Positions 10,681-19,997 are shown, numbered from the stretch's first letter. The stretch: DNA of 64,000 bases from Cytobacillus pseudoceanisediminis (GCF_023516215.1 NZ_CP097349.1:372001-436000), one strand, 5' to 3'. The notes: generated by a model from the letters alone, not told the origin. Translations and numbers: made by a program.

Positions 10681-11453
10681 ATGATTATTACAACTGCCGG
10701 ACGCACCAATGAAGCAATGAAAGAAAAAGCAAAAAAATTGCCGAACAATTGGGTGCAGAATATATCAGCAGGAATAAAAGGTCTGTAGGAATGATCCAAA
10801 AACAAGTTCCTGAAGACTGCATAGTAGTTGGAAAAGAACGTTTGGAGCTTTTTCCGATAGGTGAAAGCCAGCCATTTTTCTTTCATCCCAGTTCAGCGAT
10901 GTTCAGAGTAAAGCGTCTCCTAAAAGGAGAGGGTGATCCTTTTCTTCAGGCTGCGGGGCTTAAAGAAGGCAGCAGTATTCTAGATTGTACCCTTGGACTG
11001 GCCTCGGACAGCATAACAGCCAGTTATGCAGCAGGGAGTAAAGGCAAAGTTACAGGGCTGGAAGGAAATAAATATCTTTCCTTCCTGGTGGCGAATGGCC
11101 TTAGACAATGGGACTCCGGGCTTGATAGTATGAATCAGGCAATGAGAAGAATAAAGGTGGAGTCGTCAATGGCCCTTCCTTATTTGAAAAAATTGCCCCC
11201 GGACAGTTATGACGTTGTATATTTTGATCCCATGTTTGAAGAAAAAATCCTTGAGTCAGAGGGGATTAAAGCACTGAGGAACTTTGCTGTTTATGAGGAC
11301 CTGTCAGAGGAAGTTATTTTTCATGCAAAAAGAGCAGCCAGACAGAGAGTGGTTCTGAAGGATCACTTTAGAAGTTCAAGGTTTGACCGATATGGCTTCA
11401 AAGTAATTGAAAGAAAGTCATCGAAATTTCATTTTGGGGTAATTGAAAAATAA
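10681..11453 (+). CDS. ypiP: Class I SAM-dependent methyltransferase (YpiP / RsmJ-like), frameshifted near the start
   Basis: The SAM-binding fold shows in SILDCTLGLASDS (motif I), GLEGN (acidic end of strand 2) and VVYFDPMFEE (motif IV). The substrate is unknown; RsmJ relatives methylate 16S rRNA. The start is ATG 10681 behind CAGGTGAA. The A-run 10731-10737 lacks one A, and restoring it joins MIITTAGRTNE...KAKK to IAEQLGAEYI, giving 257 residues. As sequenced, only an internal start near 10749 would be in frame. Confidence 0.8.
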
Positions 11454-11459
11454 GAAAAA

Positions 11460-11486
11460 GTGCCTGAATACCAGGCACCTTCTTAT
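11460..11486. terminator. Bidirectional intrinsic terminator between ypiP and a small minus-strand gene
   Basis: The stem GTGCCTG / CAGGCAC has a T-rich tract on the + side and five Ts on the minus side. It therefore serves both ypiP and the 25-codon gene at 11487-11564, whose stop codon directly abuts it. Confidence 0.75.
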
Positions 11487-11564
11487 TTAATCTGCGATGG
11501 CCAGATAAACAAAGTAAGCCATCAGCAAAAGGCTTGCAATAACAAAGAATACAGACCAATCCAT
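11487..11564 (-). CDS. Small single-pass membrane protein, 25 residues
   Basis: ATG at 11564 is preceded on the minus strand by GGGGG at about 8 bases. The product begins MDWSVFFVIA and ends in YLAIAD; almost all of it is one hydrophobic helix containing LLLMAYFVY. A bidirectional terminator abuts the stop codon. The pattern resembles KdpF-type microproteins, but no kdp genes are near and I cannot assign a function. Confidence 0.6.
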   Translation of the reverse strand: MDWSVFFVIASLLLMAYFVYLAIAD

Positions 11565-11770
11565 TTGAATTTCCCCCTTTTTATTCTCCTCGGCTTGAAG
11601 AAAACGATTTGTTCTTATTATTCCCGCTTTGCTGATTTATAATCCGGCAAATATATTTTTCACTATATATCTATTGTTCTTTTTAACGATACATGAAATC
11701 AATTTAAATTTGATTCGAAAAGAAGTATAATAGAAAAATAGAATTGAGATACATAGCGAGGAAGGATACT

Positions 11771-12948
11771 ATGGAATTTCCTATTTCAAAAAGAATGGCT
11801 TCTTTTCCGGAAAGTGTGTTTGCTGAATTGTCCCAAATTAAGAATTCGAAACTTTCAGACGGATTTCCGGTGATTGATTTGAGCATTGGCAGCCCTGATT
11901 TGCCCCCTCCCGCTTTTGTTATGGAGGAGTTAGCAAGAGGAACCCGGGAACCAGAATCATATGGGTACTCGTTAACAGGTACAAATGAATTTCATACTGC
12001 AGTCTGCAGCTATTATAAACGAAATTTTGAAGTGAATCTTGAATCTTCAGAGGTGCTGCTTTTAATGGGTTCCCAGGACGGGCTGGTTCATTTGCCGATG
12101 GTTCTATGCAACCCTGGAGAGTATATCCTAGTCCCGGACCCGGGATATACTGCTTATGCTGCAGGTGCAGCATTGGCCGGGGCAAAGATGTACGGCATGC
12201 CCTTAAAAAAGGACAGTAGCTTTCTGCCGGATTTTGATGAAATCCCTGATGAAATACTCGCAAACACGAAATTAATGATTCTGAATTTCCCCGGCAATCC
12301 CGTTCCTGCAATGGCGACAGAAGAGTTTTTTCTTCAGGTGATCCATCTGGCAAAGAAGTACGGCTTTGCTGTATTGCATGATTTTGCTTATTCAGAACTT
12401 TATTATGAGAAGAGACCTCTAAGTTTTTTGTCTGTTACAGGGGCAATGGATGTAGGGATTGAAATGAATTCACTATCAAAAAGCTTTAATATGGCAGGAT
12501 GCAGGGTGGCATATGCTGCCGGTAATCAGCAGCTTATTGCGCTGCTGGCCAACTTCAAATCCAATTTGGATTATGGGGTATTCTTGCCGGTGCAGTCAGC
12601 TGCAGTGAAAGCATTGAATGATCAGTCCTCTTTTTGCAGGACTTGAGAGAAACATATAGAAAAAGAAGAGATGTATTATTAAAAGAGCTGAAAAATATCG
12701 GGTGGGATATCAGCAAGCCGGAGGGGTCAATGTTCTTGTGGGCAGAGGTTCCAAATGGATACAGCTCCTCCCGGAATTTTGCGGTTGACTTGATTAACCG
12801 CGCCGGCGTAGTCGTAACCCCTGGAAGTGCCTTTGGCCAATGGGGTGAGGGATATGTTCGGATTGCACTTGTTCAGCCCGAAGATGTATTAAAGCAAGCT
12901 GCCGCAAATATTGAAAAAAGCGGCATATTTAAGAAAATCCTTGCTTAG
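11771..12948 (+). CDS. Class I/II PLP-dependent aminotransferase (DapL/AlaT-like), frameshifted
   Basis: Fold type I aminotransferase. Visible sites are SIGSPDLPPP and YGYSLTGTNE near the N-terminus, NFPGNPVPA (the conserved Asn-Pro), DFAYSELYY (cofactor Asp/Tyr) and the PLP lysine in SLSKSFNMAGCR. Substrates cannot be read from sequence; the family includes LL-diaminopimelate and alanine aminotransferases. The start is ATG 11771 behind GAGGAAGGA. The T-run 12631-12635 lacks one T. Restoring it joins NDQSSF to LQDLRETYRKRR and gives 392 residues, normal for the family. ypjP follows after 21 bases. Confidence 0.88.
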
Positions 12949-12969
12949 CAGAAAGGAAGGCGAAAAAAC

Positions 12970-13557
12970 ATGCCGAATTGGCTGAGAAAATCCTTTGTTG
13001 TACTTGTTACCATTTTAACATTTGGCCTCGTCACACCTTCTCAGGCTTTCCTATATGAAAATACCAGCCAGTTAAAAGCCTCTAGAGCTTCTGATGTGGA
13101 AAACTCGGAAAACAATGCAGAACTTGCTGAAGAGGAAGATACTAATTTTGATAAGGATGACTTTATCAGGCAAATGCTTATAGAAGCTGAGGCACAATCA
13201 TATGAGAAGTTTGGCGCAAAGATAGGCCCTGTTATTGAAGATGAGTTTAACGAGGTGATACTTCCAAATATTGAGAAAGCCATCCAGGAGGTGGCGGTGC
13301 AATTTCCCGAAGAAAGCCTTGCTAACTTAAAGGTTACAGAAACTCCGGGGGGCGGATTGTCGGAAAAAATCTTCCATATCACCAATAGCAAGGCGAATGA
13401 AGATGTCATTCGCTTCCATGTAAGAAGGGACCATCCTCCTCAGCAGGGATACTGGTTTAATTTTCACTATCATACACACCATGATAATTTTCAGGCCCAC
13501 CATGAACTTGGATCAATTTACTGGAATAAAAACACTCCGCCGAAATGGATGACTTAA
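12970..13557 (+). CDS. ypjP: YpjP family secreted or membrane-anchored protein
   Basis: The N-terminus (LRKSFVVLVTILTFG, then TPSQAFL) is a signal peptide with an AQ/QA-type cleavage region near residue 27. An acidic low-complexity stretch (residues 35-60) leads to a conserved His-rich C-terminus (FNFHYHTHHDNFQAHHE). The His cluster suggests metal binding, but the function is unknown. At 195 residues it matches B. subtilis YpjP, which sits next to thyB-dfrA. Here the Ter island intervenes. Confidence 0.85.
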   Translation: MPNWLRKSFVVLVTILTFGLVTPSQAFLYENTSQLKASRASDVENSENNAELAEEEDTNFDKDDFIRQMLIEAEAQSYEKFGAKIGPVIEDEFNEVILPNIEKAIQEVAVQFPEESLANLKVTETPGGGLSEKIFHITNSKANEDVIRFHVRRDHPPQQGYWFNFHYHTHHDNFQAHHELGSIYWNKNTPPKWMT

Positions 13558-13603
13558 AGATTGAAATAAATCCTTGAATATGAAAAAATATTTTTATGGA
13601 TTA

Positions 13604-13629
13604 TGAAACTTTTCATGATTTATAGCGTA
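13604..13629 (+). promoter_or_regulatory. Sigma-W type ECF promoter of terD
   Basis: TGAAAC, a 16-base spacer, then CGTA: an exact match to the sigma-W consensus. It lies 38 bases before the terD ATG, with GGAGG in between. It puts the first Ter unit under envelope-stress control, as reported for the B. subtilis yce operon. Confidence 0.8.
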
Positions 13630-13666
13630 AATACATTTATTCTACATAATGGAGGTTTGAGTTGAA

Positions 13667-14248
13667 ATGGCAGTAAGCTTATCAAAAGGACAAAAAGTTG
13701 ACTTAACAAAAACAAACCCGGGTATGACTAAGGTAATAGTCGGACTTGGGTGGGACACGAATAAATACGATGGCGGAACTGACTTCGATTTGGATTCTTC
13801 TGTATTCCTCCTCGGAGACACTGGGAAGGTAACTTCTGAAAGCGACTTTGTTTTTTATAACAATACAACTGGTGCTAATGGTTCCGTTGTACATACTGGA
13901 GATAACCGTACAGGAGAAGGGGCTGGAGATGACGAGCAGGTGAAAATTGACCTTGCTAATGTGCCTGCAAACATCCAGCGTATTACGTTCACAATCACAA
14001 TTCATGACGGAGAAGCACGCAATCAGAACTTTGGACAGGTATCAAATTCCTATGTAAGAATCCTTAATGAAGATACAGGCGAAGAATTGATCCGCTATGA
14101 CCTGGGGGAAGATTTCTCTATTGAAACTGCACTTGTAGTTGGAGAACTATACAGACATAACGGAGAATGGAAATTCAGTGCGATTGGAAGCGGATATCAA
14201 GGCGGACTGGCTGCACTGGCAAAAGATTTTGGTTTACAGGTTGGATAA
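13667..14248 (+). CDS. terD: TerD family calcium-binding stress protein
   Basis: TerD domains are beta-sandwiches that bind Ca2+ and are linked to tellurite, phage and envelope stress. Seen here: [12 protein letters not shown] at the start, VGLGWD, the acidic site DFDLDSS, SGDNxTGEG-type [15 protein letters not shown], and the [13 protein letters not shown]-terminal motif. At 193 residues it has full length, like YceC/D/E of B. subtilis. It is the first gene after the sigma-W promoter and is followed by a weak terminator before terC. Confidence 0.95.
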   Translation: MAVSLSKGQKVDLTKTNPGMTKVIVGLGWDTNKYDGGTDFDLDSSVFLLGDTGKVTSESDFVFYNNTTGANGSVVHTGDNRTGEGAGDDEQVKIDLANVPANIQRITFTITIHDGEARNQNFGQVSNSYVRILNEDTGEELIRYDLGEDFSIETALVVGELYRHNGEWKFSAIGSGYQGGLAALAKDFGLQVG

Positions 14249-14269
14249 ATAAGAGGTATATTTTTTTAT

Positions 14270-14294
14270 AAGGCTCGGCAATGCCGGGTCTTTT
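14270..14294 (+). terminator. Weak terminator or attenuator between terD and terC
   Basis: Ten-base arms with two wobble pairs (AAGGCTCGGC and GCCGGGTCTT), then TTTT. terC has no evident promoter of its own, so partial read-through is likely. Confidence 0.55.
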
Positions 14295-14334
14295 ATATGA
14301 ATAAAATAGTCATCATCCGGGGGAATAAATTAGA

Positions 14335-15108
14335 ATGGAAATCTTAGAATCTATTATGCATACATATTCCCAGTTTTTTAACTGGGAAATGTGGGTTGAA
14401 GCTTTATCAAAGCCGGAAAGCTGGGCACTGATAGGGACACTTGTCATTTTAGAAGGCTTATTGTCTGCTGATAATGCACTCGTACTTGCTGTAATGGTAA
14501 AACATCTACCGGAAAAACAGCGCAAGAAAGCACTTTTTTATGGTCTGTTAGGTGCTTATTTCTTCAGGTTTATTGCCATTGGAATCGGTGTATTCTTAAT
14601 TGAATTCTGGTATATTAAGGTATTGGGTGCAGCCTATTTAGCCTGGCTTGCAATCAAGTATTTTATTGATAAGCGGAATGCCGAGCAAGAAGGTGATGAA
14701 GAGGCAATAGAAGGGATTAACCAACGGGGGTTATTAATTCGCCTTTTCGGTACTTTCTGGGGAACAGTCATTGCAGTTGAATTAATGGATATTGCTTTTT
14801 CAATAGACAGTATTTTGGCTGCGCTTGGAGTGAGTCAGGAAATCTGGGTGCTGTTAATTGGAGGCATGCTTGGAATTATCATGATGCGTGGTGTAGCGGG
14901 AGTATTCTTAAAGCTGATTGATAGAGTGCCTGAACTGGAAACCAGCTCATATATTCTGATCCTGCTTATTGCTGCTAAGATGCTTGCAAGTGCTGCTGGT
15001 ATTCATATTGACCATATTTACTTCTTTATTGTATTGGTTATCGTGTTTGCTATTACATTTATTGTTCATGCTAGGAATGCAAAAAAGGAAGCTGCAGATC
15101 AGGGCTGA
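14335..15108 (+). CDS. yceF: TerC family integral membrane protein (YceF-like)
   Basis: Seven or so hydrophobic segments. The conserved TerC motifs EGLLSADNALVLAVMV (residues 42-57) and ELMDIAFSIDSILAAL (about 145-160) carry the paired acidic residues that may bind metal. TerC proteins are implicated in metal (Mn) export and in metalation of exoenzymes in Bacillus. At 257 residues it matches YceF. GGGGGA precedes the ATG. Confidence 0.93.
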   Translation: MEILESIMHTYSQFFNWEMWVEALSKPESWALIGTLVILEGLLSADNALVLAVMVKHLPEKQRKKALFYGLLGAYFFRFIAIGIGVFLIEFWYIKVLGAAYLAWLAIKYFIDKRNAEQEGDEEAIEGINQRGLLIRLFGTFWGTVIAVELMDIAFSIDSILAALGVSQEIWVLLIGGMLGIIMMRGVAGVFLKLIDRVPELETSSYILILLIAAKMLASAAGIHIDHIYFFIVLVIVFAITFIVHARNAKKEAADQG

Positions 15109-15135
15109 ACTTAAATATCTAATTGCTCAACGTTT

Positions 15136-15170
15136 AAAAGGGAACAGACAATTGTCCGCTCCCTTTTATT
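15136..15170 (+). terminator. Intrinsic terminator after terC
   Basis: A near-perfect palindrome, arms AAAAGGGAACAGACAA and TTGTCCGCTCCCTTTT, is followed by Ts. It separates terD-terC from the biosynthesis genes. Confidence 0.8.
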
Positions 15171-15180
15171 TTTATCTTTT

Positions 15181-15210
15181 TTGGACGAAAAAGGAAGAAA
15201 GTAGTATTTA
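15181..15210 (+). promoter_or_regulatory. Possible sigma-A promoter of the Ter biosynthesis genes
   Basis: TTGGAC, 18 bases, TATTTA, just after the terC terminator. The -10 is poor; support comes mainly from the need for a promoter here. Confidence 0.3.
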
Positions 15211-15233
15211 TGTGAAGGAATGGAGCTGCAAAA

Positions 15234-16445
15234 ATGAGACTATTTTCCGATCTTCCGGATGAAAAAATAAATCAGGTGTTTTACAAAAAGCCGGGCCATT
15301 TTAACAAGAGGTCAGGCAGGGATCTTTTAGCATATGCACTTGGAGCAACTTTGTATATGCCGGCTACAAGGCCTAATATTCATCAGGATCTGCTCTCAAA
15401 AAAGCATGCAGGCCTTACATCCATGGTCATATGCCTTGAAGATGCAATTGGTGATGATGAAGTGGAACAGGCAGAAGACCTGCTGTCTTTGGAATTGGAA
15501 AATTTGAGCTCGGACCTTGCGAAGGGGCTTTGTGAAGAAGAAGATCTCCCTTTGCTCTTCGTGCGTATCAGAAGCTATGAACAGCTTATTAGACTCAAAA
15601 ACAGAATCCCCAATGGCATGCATCTTCTCACTGGTTTTGTTCTGCCAAAGTTCTCTCCGGCTGAAGGATGCAAAATTTTAGCTGAAATTAAAAAGCTTAA
15701 TTCTTATGGTTATTGTTTATATGCCATGCCGATTCTGGAAACTAAAGAAATCATTCAAAAAGAAACAAGGCTTGATCAATTAATCGGCATTAAGAAGGTT
15801 TTGGACCAGCATTCTGAACTGATTTTGAATGTGCGGATTGGTGCCACTGATTTTAGCGGGCTATATGGAATTCGCAGAAACTCAGATACTACTGTATATG
15901 ATATTGCTGTTATCAGAGATTGTATCTCAGATATCATTAATATATTTTTGCGTTCCGATCAGCCATATGTCATCTCAGGCCCGGTATGGGAATACTTCTC
16001 CTCAAAGGAGCGTCTTCTGAAGCCTCAAATCAGGCAGACTCCATTCAGGGAACGTCTTGGGCAGGATGGGCTCAAAATGAGGACGGACTTGATTGACCGG
16101 CATATGGACGGATTAATTAGAGAAATCGCGATGGATATATCAAATGGCTTAACTGGAAAAACCATTATCCATCCAACCCATATCAGGCCCGTACAGGCAT
16201 TGAATACTGTCACCCTTGAAGAGTATTTGGATGCACAGAGCATCGCCGGTCAGGCCGGCGGAAAAATAGGGGTTATGAAAAGCGATTACCAAAACAAAAT
16301 GAATGAAATTAAACCCCATTTATATTGGGCTAAAAAAATATTATTAAAATCAGAAGTATACGGGGTGCTGCAGGATGAGATCACATACATTGACCTACTC
16401 AAAAACGAAATATTCAATTCAGATACTCAACTCATTAACCGTTGA
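15234..16445 (+). CDS. HpcH/HpaI aldolase / citrate lyase-like C-C bond lyase of the Ter cluster
   Basis: TIM-barrel lyase of the citrate lyase beta-subunit superfamily. Seen: GATLYMPATRPN near residue 45, the acidic site SMVICLEDAIGDDE near 67-80, VRIRSYE and an NVRIGATDFSGLYG segment. Comparative genomics of Ter systems (Aravind group) describes such lyases together with PRTases, HAD enzymes and a PELOTA protein in an uncharacterised nucleoside-like biosynthesis module. This copy is 403 residues, with a good GGAATGGAG site. Its end overlaps the next gene by 71 bases, which is unusual. Confidence 0.85.
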   Translation: MRLFSDLPDEKINQVFYKKPGHFNKRSGRDLLAYALGATLYMPATRPNIHQDLLSKKHAGLTSMVICLEDAIGDDEVEQAEDLLSLELENLSSDLAKGLCEEEDLPLLFVRIRSYEQLIRLKNRIPNGMHLLTGFVLPKFSPAEGCKILAEIKKLNSYGYCLYAMPILETKEIIQKETRLDQLIGIKKVLDQHSELILNVRIGATDFSGLYGIRRNSDTTVYDIAVIRDCISDIINIFLRSDQPYVISGPVWEYFSSKERLLKPQIRQTPFRERLGQDGLKMRTDLIDRHMDGLIREIAMDISNGLTGKTIIHPTHIRPVQALNTVTLEEYLDAQSIAGQAGGKIGVMKSDYQNKMNEIKPHLYWAKKILLKSEVYGVLQDEITYIDLLKNEIFNSDTQLINR

Positions 16446-17748
16446 TATTCAGATAACCGATAACCCTTATGAGCTTGCGCCTGAAGATTTGTTTGTCATG
16501 GCCGCAAGAATAAATAAAAAAAGATCCTTTTTATTTGTCAGCAAAGTACTCGGAAAACATATTCCGATTAATCCGCAAATCGGACTCCTGACAGGGGAAC
16601 TGCTTGCAAGCCGTTATATGGAAAAGGTAAAGAACGTAGACACAGGAAAGGCCGCTGAGCTTCTATCTGCTTTTAAAAACGGCTCAGGCGTCATAAACAG
16701 CAGCCCTTTTATTCATGAAGAACATAACCCTGTCATTATCGGTTTTGCCGAAACAGCAACGGCACTTGGGCATGCTTTCTTTCAATCATTTAAACGTGCC
16801 GATTACTTTCACACAACAAGAGAGCAGCTGATTGATAGGAATTCTGTCATAACATTTGAAGAAGAACATTCCCATGCTACTTCCCACAGATGTTACACAA
16901 ATGAAAGCCTTTTGGATAATAAGAGAGAGATCATTCTTGTTGATGATGAAATGACAACAGGAAAAACAGCTATTAATATCATCCGATCCATTCATGAACG
17001 CTTTCCCAGAAAGATTTATACAGTCGTCTCCATTCTGGATTGGCGTTCCCTAAAAAACCAGATTCTGTTTGATGAACTTGAAAAAGAATTGGGCATTATT
17101 ATTCACAGTGTGTCTCTTCTAAAAGGGGAGATCGACGTTAAGGGTTCCCCTGAAGTGCATGAAAGTCAGTCATCGGATGAACTGAAAGGTAATAATGGGC
17201 TAATTTCCTATATTCATATAAATAATGAATTCCCTGAACTATTAAGCCCGATGAATGAGCCTTCTGCTGCTCTAAGCGGTGAAGTCAAAACTATTCCTTA
17301 TTTAAAAGATTCTGGCCGTTTCGGGCTGGATGCAAAACGCCAAGCCGGATTAAGTGTGTCATTAGCTGAGATCGGCCAATACCTATCAGGTAAACGGGAT
17401 GGCAGGAATACGCTATGTCTTGGAACAGGGGAGTTTATGTATATCCCTATGAAACTTGCCTCATTAATGGGGGAAGGCGTAAAATTCCACTCAACAACAC
17501 GCAGTCCCATTTTTGTAAGAAATGTTAATGAATATGGAGCCAAATACGGCATATCCTTTCAAAACCCTGAAGACCCTGAAATGGCGCAATTTGTTTATAA
17601 CATTCCAGAGGACTATTATGAAGAACTTTTCCTGTTTTTCGAAAGAAAGCCAGAAAAAGATTCACTTATGCCTTTTATCAATCAATTAAAGAAATATATA
17701 AAGAATATAAAAATAGTTTGCTTTAATGGGGGTGAAACAAATGAATAG
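16375..17748 (+). CDS. Phosphoribosyltransferase with C-terminal TRSP domain (Ter cluster)
   Basis: Predicted to use a ribose-phosphate substrate. The PRPP-binding motif IILVDDEMTTGKT (residues 187-198) is canonical for type I PRTases. The C-terminal third carries GRFGLDAKRQ and CLGTGEFMYIP, typical of the TRSP domain that accompanies these PRTases. At 457 residues it has full length. The start ATG 16375 has GGGGTG upstream but lies 71 bases inside the lyase gene; the conserved N-terminal TYSKTKYSIQIL favours this start. Next in line is the StiP-PELOTA gene. Confidence 0.85.
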   Translation: MRSHTLTYSKTKYSIQILNSLTVDIQITDNPYELAPEDLFVMAARINKKRSFLFVSKVLGKHIPINPQIGLLTGELLASRYMEKVKNVDTGKAAELLSAFKNGSGVINSSPFIHEEHNPVIIGFAETATALGHAFFQSFKRADYFHTTREQLIDRNSVITFEEEHSHATSHRCYTNESLLDNKREIILVDDEMTTGKTAINIIRSIHERFPRKIYTVVSILDWRSLKNQILFDELEKELGIIIHSVSLLKGEIDVKGSPEVHESQSSDELKGNNGLISYIHINNEFPELLSPMNEPSAALSGEVKTIPYLKDSGRFGLDAKRQAGLSVSLAEIGQYLSGKRDGRNTLCLGTGEFMYIPMKLASLMGEGVKFHSTTRSPIFVRNVNEYGAKYGISFQNPEDPEMAQFVYNIPEDYYEELFLFFERKPEKDSLMPFINQLKKYIKNIKIVCFNGGETNE

Positions 17749-18847
17749 AATTGCGGAAAAATTTGGTTCATATAGTAAAGATGACGTTGTATTTTTACTG
17801 AAGGATTTAAGCAGATATTCACTTGAAGGATCCATTGAGCAAAGGGAAAAAAACATTCAGTCCGGTCAGCATTATAGTGAAACACTTCCTATTGAATACC
17901 AGCCTCCTGAAAATTACCTTTCCCTGTTTTGGGAAACACTTGATGAATACAAACGAAAAACAGCATTGTCCACAGGAGTGGTTTCTGAACAAATTTGGAA
18001 GAAAAAAGGAGAAAATGCGGTTTTAGTTTCCCTAGCCAGAGCAGGGACGCCTGTCGGTATTCTAATAAAACGGTATCTTTATGAAGTATATGGAGTAAGA
18101 TTGCCGCATTACAGCATTTCCATTATCAGGGACCGGGGGATCGACGAAAATGCGATAAAGCATATCTTAAACTCACATCCTGGCTGCAATATTCAGTTTG
18201 TGGATGGATGGACAGGCAAAGGGGCTATTTCTGTTGAATTAACCAAGGCCTGCAGACAATTCCATGAACATTATGGTGTTCTTCTCGATGACACTTTGGC
18301 TGTTCTTGCAGATCCAGGATTTTGCACAACACTTTATGGAACAAGGGAGGACTTTCTGATTCCAAGTGCCTGCCTCAATTCTACTGTTTCAGGATTGGTC
18401 AGCAGAACAGTATTAAATGAATCCTTAATTGGGCCGGAAGATTACCATGGCGCCAAATACTATAGGGAGCTGGAGGAAGCAGATGTTTCAAACCATTATC
18501 TCTCAGCGATTACAGAAGAGTTCTCGGCTATTAAACAGGAAGCAGCTGAACTTGCGGCCAAGATTATGGAAAACCCTGGGGAAGCATGTTTTAAAGGAAT
18601 GAAAGAAGTTCAGAGAATACAAGAGGAATTTAAAATTGGATCTATTAACTTTGTAAAGCCGGGAGTCGGAGAAACCACCAGGGTTCTTCTGAGAAGGCTT
18701 CCATGGAAAATTCTGATGAGAGACCCTAAAAGCCCATATGTTCGCCATATTGTGATGCTTGCCCGGGAGAGGAATGTCGAGATTATTCATTATCCTGATA
18801 TGAGCTACACATGCTGTGGATTAATTAAAAAGACGGGAGAAGAATAA
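17741..18847 (+). CDS. StiP-like cysteine protease/PRTase-fold protein with C-terminal PELOTA RNA-binding domain
   Basis: Members are annotated as 'cysteine protease StiP family', with a PELOTA RNA-binding domain at the C-terminus. Seen: VSLARAGTPVGILIKRYL near residues 90-107, SIIRDRGID, FVDGWTGKGAISVEL, and the C-terminal MLARERNVEIIHYPDMSYTC. About 368 residues. The start is ATG 17741 behind GGGGGTG; it overlaps the end of the PRTase gene by 8 bases, and the HAD gene overlaps its stop as TAATG. Tight coupling suggests one biosynthetic unit. Whether it is a protease or a second PRTase-like enzyme is open. Confidence 0.85.
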   Translation: MNRIAEKFGSYSKDDVVFLLKDLSRYSLEGSIEQREKNIQSGQHYSETLPIEYQPPENYLSLFWETLDEYKRKTALSTGVVSEQIWKKKGENAVLVSLARAGTPVGILIKRYLYEVYGVRLPHYSISIIRDRGIDENAIKHILNSHPGCNIQFVDGWTGKGAISVELTKACRQFHEHYGVLLDDTLAVLADPGFCTTLYGTREDFLIPSACLNSTVSGLVSRTVLNESLIGPEDYHGAKYYRELEEADVSNHYLSAITEEFSAIKQEAAELAAKIMENPGEACFKGMKEVQRIQEEFKIGSINFVKPGVGETTRVLLRRLPWKILMRDPKSPYVRHIVMLARERNVEIIHYPDMSYTCCGLIKKTGEE

Positions 18848-19625
18848 TGAGGATGTTTGCTTCAGACCTGGACAGGACATTGATCTACTCAAATAAAGCA
18901 CTAGCTGATTTTGGTCAGACAGGAGAAAAAATTTAATTGGGGTTGAGCGTAAAGATGGCAGGGAAGTGGCCTTTATGACGAACGAGGGGCTCTTGATGCT
19001 GAAAAGGGTATCCGCTCAAATGCTCTTTGTGCCTGTTACAACGAGAACTTACGAACAATATAAGCGCATTTTTATTTTTCAGGATGACCAACTTAATATT
19101 CCGTACACTGTCACATCGAATGGCGCAAATATCCATTATCATGGAAAGCCTCTTGAGGAGTGGTCCGGCATAGTACGAAAGCGTCTAAAGGCAGAGTGTG
19201 CATTGCTTGAGGAAATGATGGACAGATCACAATCTCTGGAACTGAACGGAAAAATAAAAACCGCTGAAAATCTTTTCTTTTACTATATTCTGAATGAACA
19301 TATTACAACAGCAGCCAAAGAGGAAATAGTAAGGCTGACTGAGTCTTATGGGTGGAGAATATCCCTTCAGGGGAGAAAACTGTATTTTATGCCGAATCCA
19401 ATCTGTAAAGGCGAGGCAGTAAAATTTATTAAGAATCGGGAAGAAATAAAAATTGTTTTCGGAGCAGGTGATTCAGTTCTGGACCATGATTTCTTAAAGT
19501 TCTGCGATTTCCCATACGTCCCAAACCATGGTGAGCTGGCAGCTAATCCAGCCCTCTCACATCCTTACTTGATTTCTAATAATATAGGGGCAGCAGCCGG
19601 GAAGAAATTCTTAATGATGTTTTAA
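18847..19625 (+). CDS. HAD family phosphatase (Ter cluster), frameshifted near the start
   Basis: HAD motif I is FASDLDRTLIY at residues 4-14, motif II TTRT, and the metal-binding end is FGAGDSVLDHDFL. It resembles sucrose-phosphate-phosphatase-like HADs. Likely role: dephosphorylating the product of the PRTase/lyase pathway (inference). The A-run 18926-18931 lacks one A, and restoring it joins GQTGEK to NLIGVERKDGRE, giving 259 residues. Coupled to the previous gene (TAATG). Confidence 0.82.
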
Positions 19626-19644
19626 ATAATATTAAAGAAAGAGT

Positions 19645-19893
19645 TTAGTCCGGCTGGTCCCTCAGCCATTTTTTTAAAGCGATAAATAAACAGATGCAAG
19701 ACGTATAGCATCCTGTAAAGATTAAGCTGCTGATGGCAATAGACTGGTAACTAACAAAAGTGAAGACTGCAAGAATTAATGACAAGAAAAAGATGTCTGT
19801 GAAAACAAAAGAACTGGAACATAAAATATTCCTGATCATATCCAGATCATGATCAATCCCCTGATATCTCACTCTTCGAAAAAGCAGCCTCAT
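19645..19893 (-). CDS. Small two-helix membrane protein, 82 residues
   Basis: Not recognised. ATG at 19893 has GGAAGGTGA upstream on the minus strand. Basic N-terminus (RLLFRRVRYQ), then two hydrophobic stretches around residues 30-50 and 54-72, then a charged tail. It is convergent with the HAD gene and divergent from yceG, inside the Ter island. The HAD terminator falls in its last codons. Confidence 0.6.
   Translation of the reverse strand: MRLLFRRVRYQGIDHDLDMIRNILCSSSFVFTDIFFLSLILAVFTFVSYQSIAISSLIFTGCYTSCICLFIALKKWLRDQPD
19652..19675 (+). terminator. Terminator of the Ter biosynthesis unit
   Basis: GGCTG / CAGCC stem followed by a seven-T tract. It lies inside the 3' end of the minus-strand gene. 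Confidence 0.6.
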
Positions 19894-19997
19894 ACTGATT
19901 CACCTTCCTTTCACAGAGTACTCCAATTTATGCGGGGACAGGAATAATGGTGAAAAAGTTCATTTGAGGTTATTCAGCTATGAAAATACGGCTGAAA

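Noticed and set aside
11460..11642. A 60-codon + strand frame after ypiP
   Set aside because: It starts within a terminator hairpin, without a ribosome site, and is antisense to the 25-residue membrane protein.
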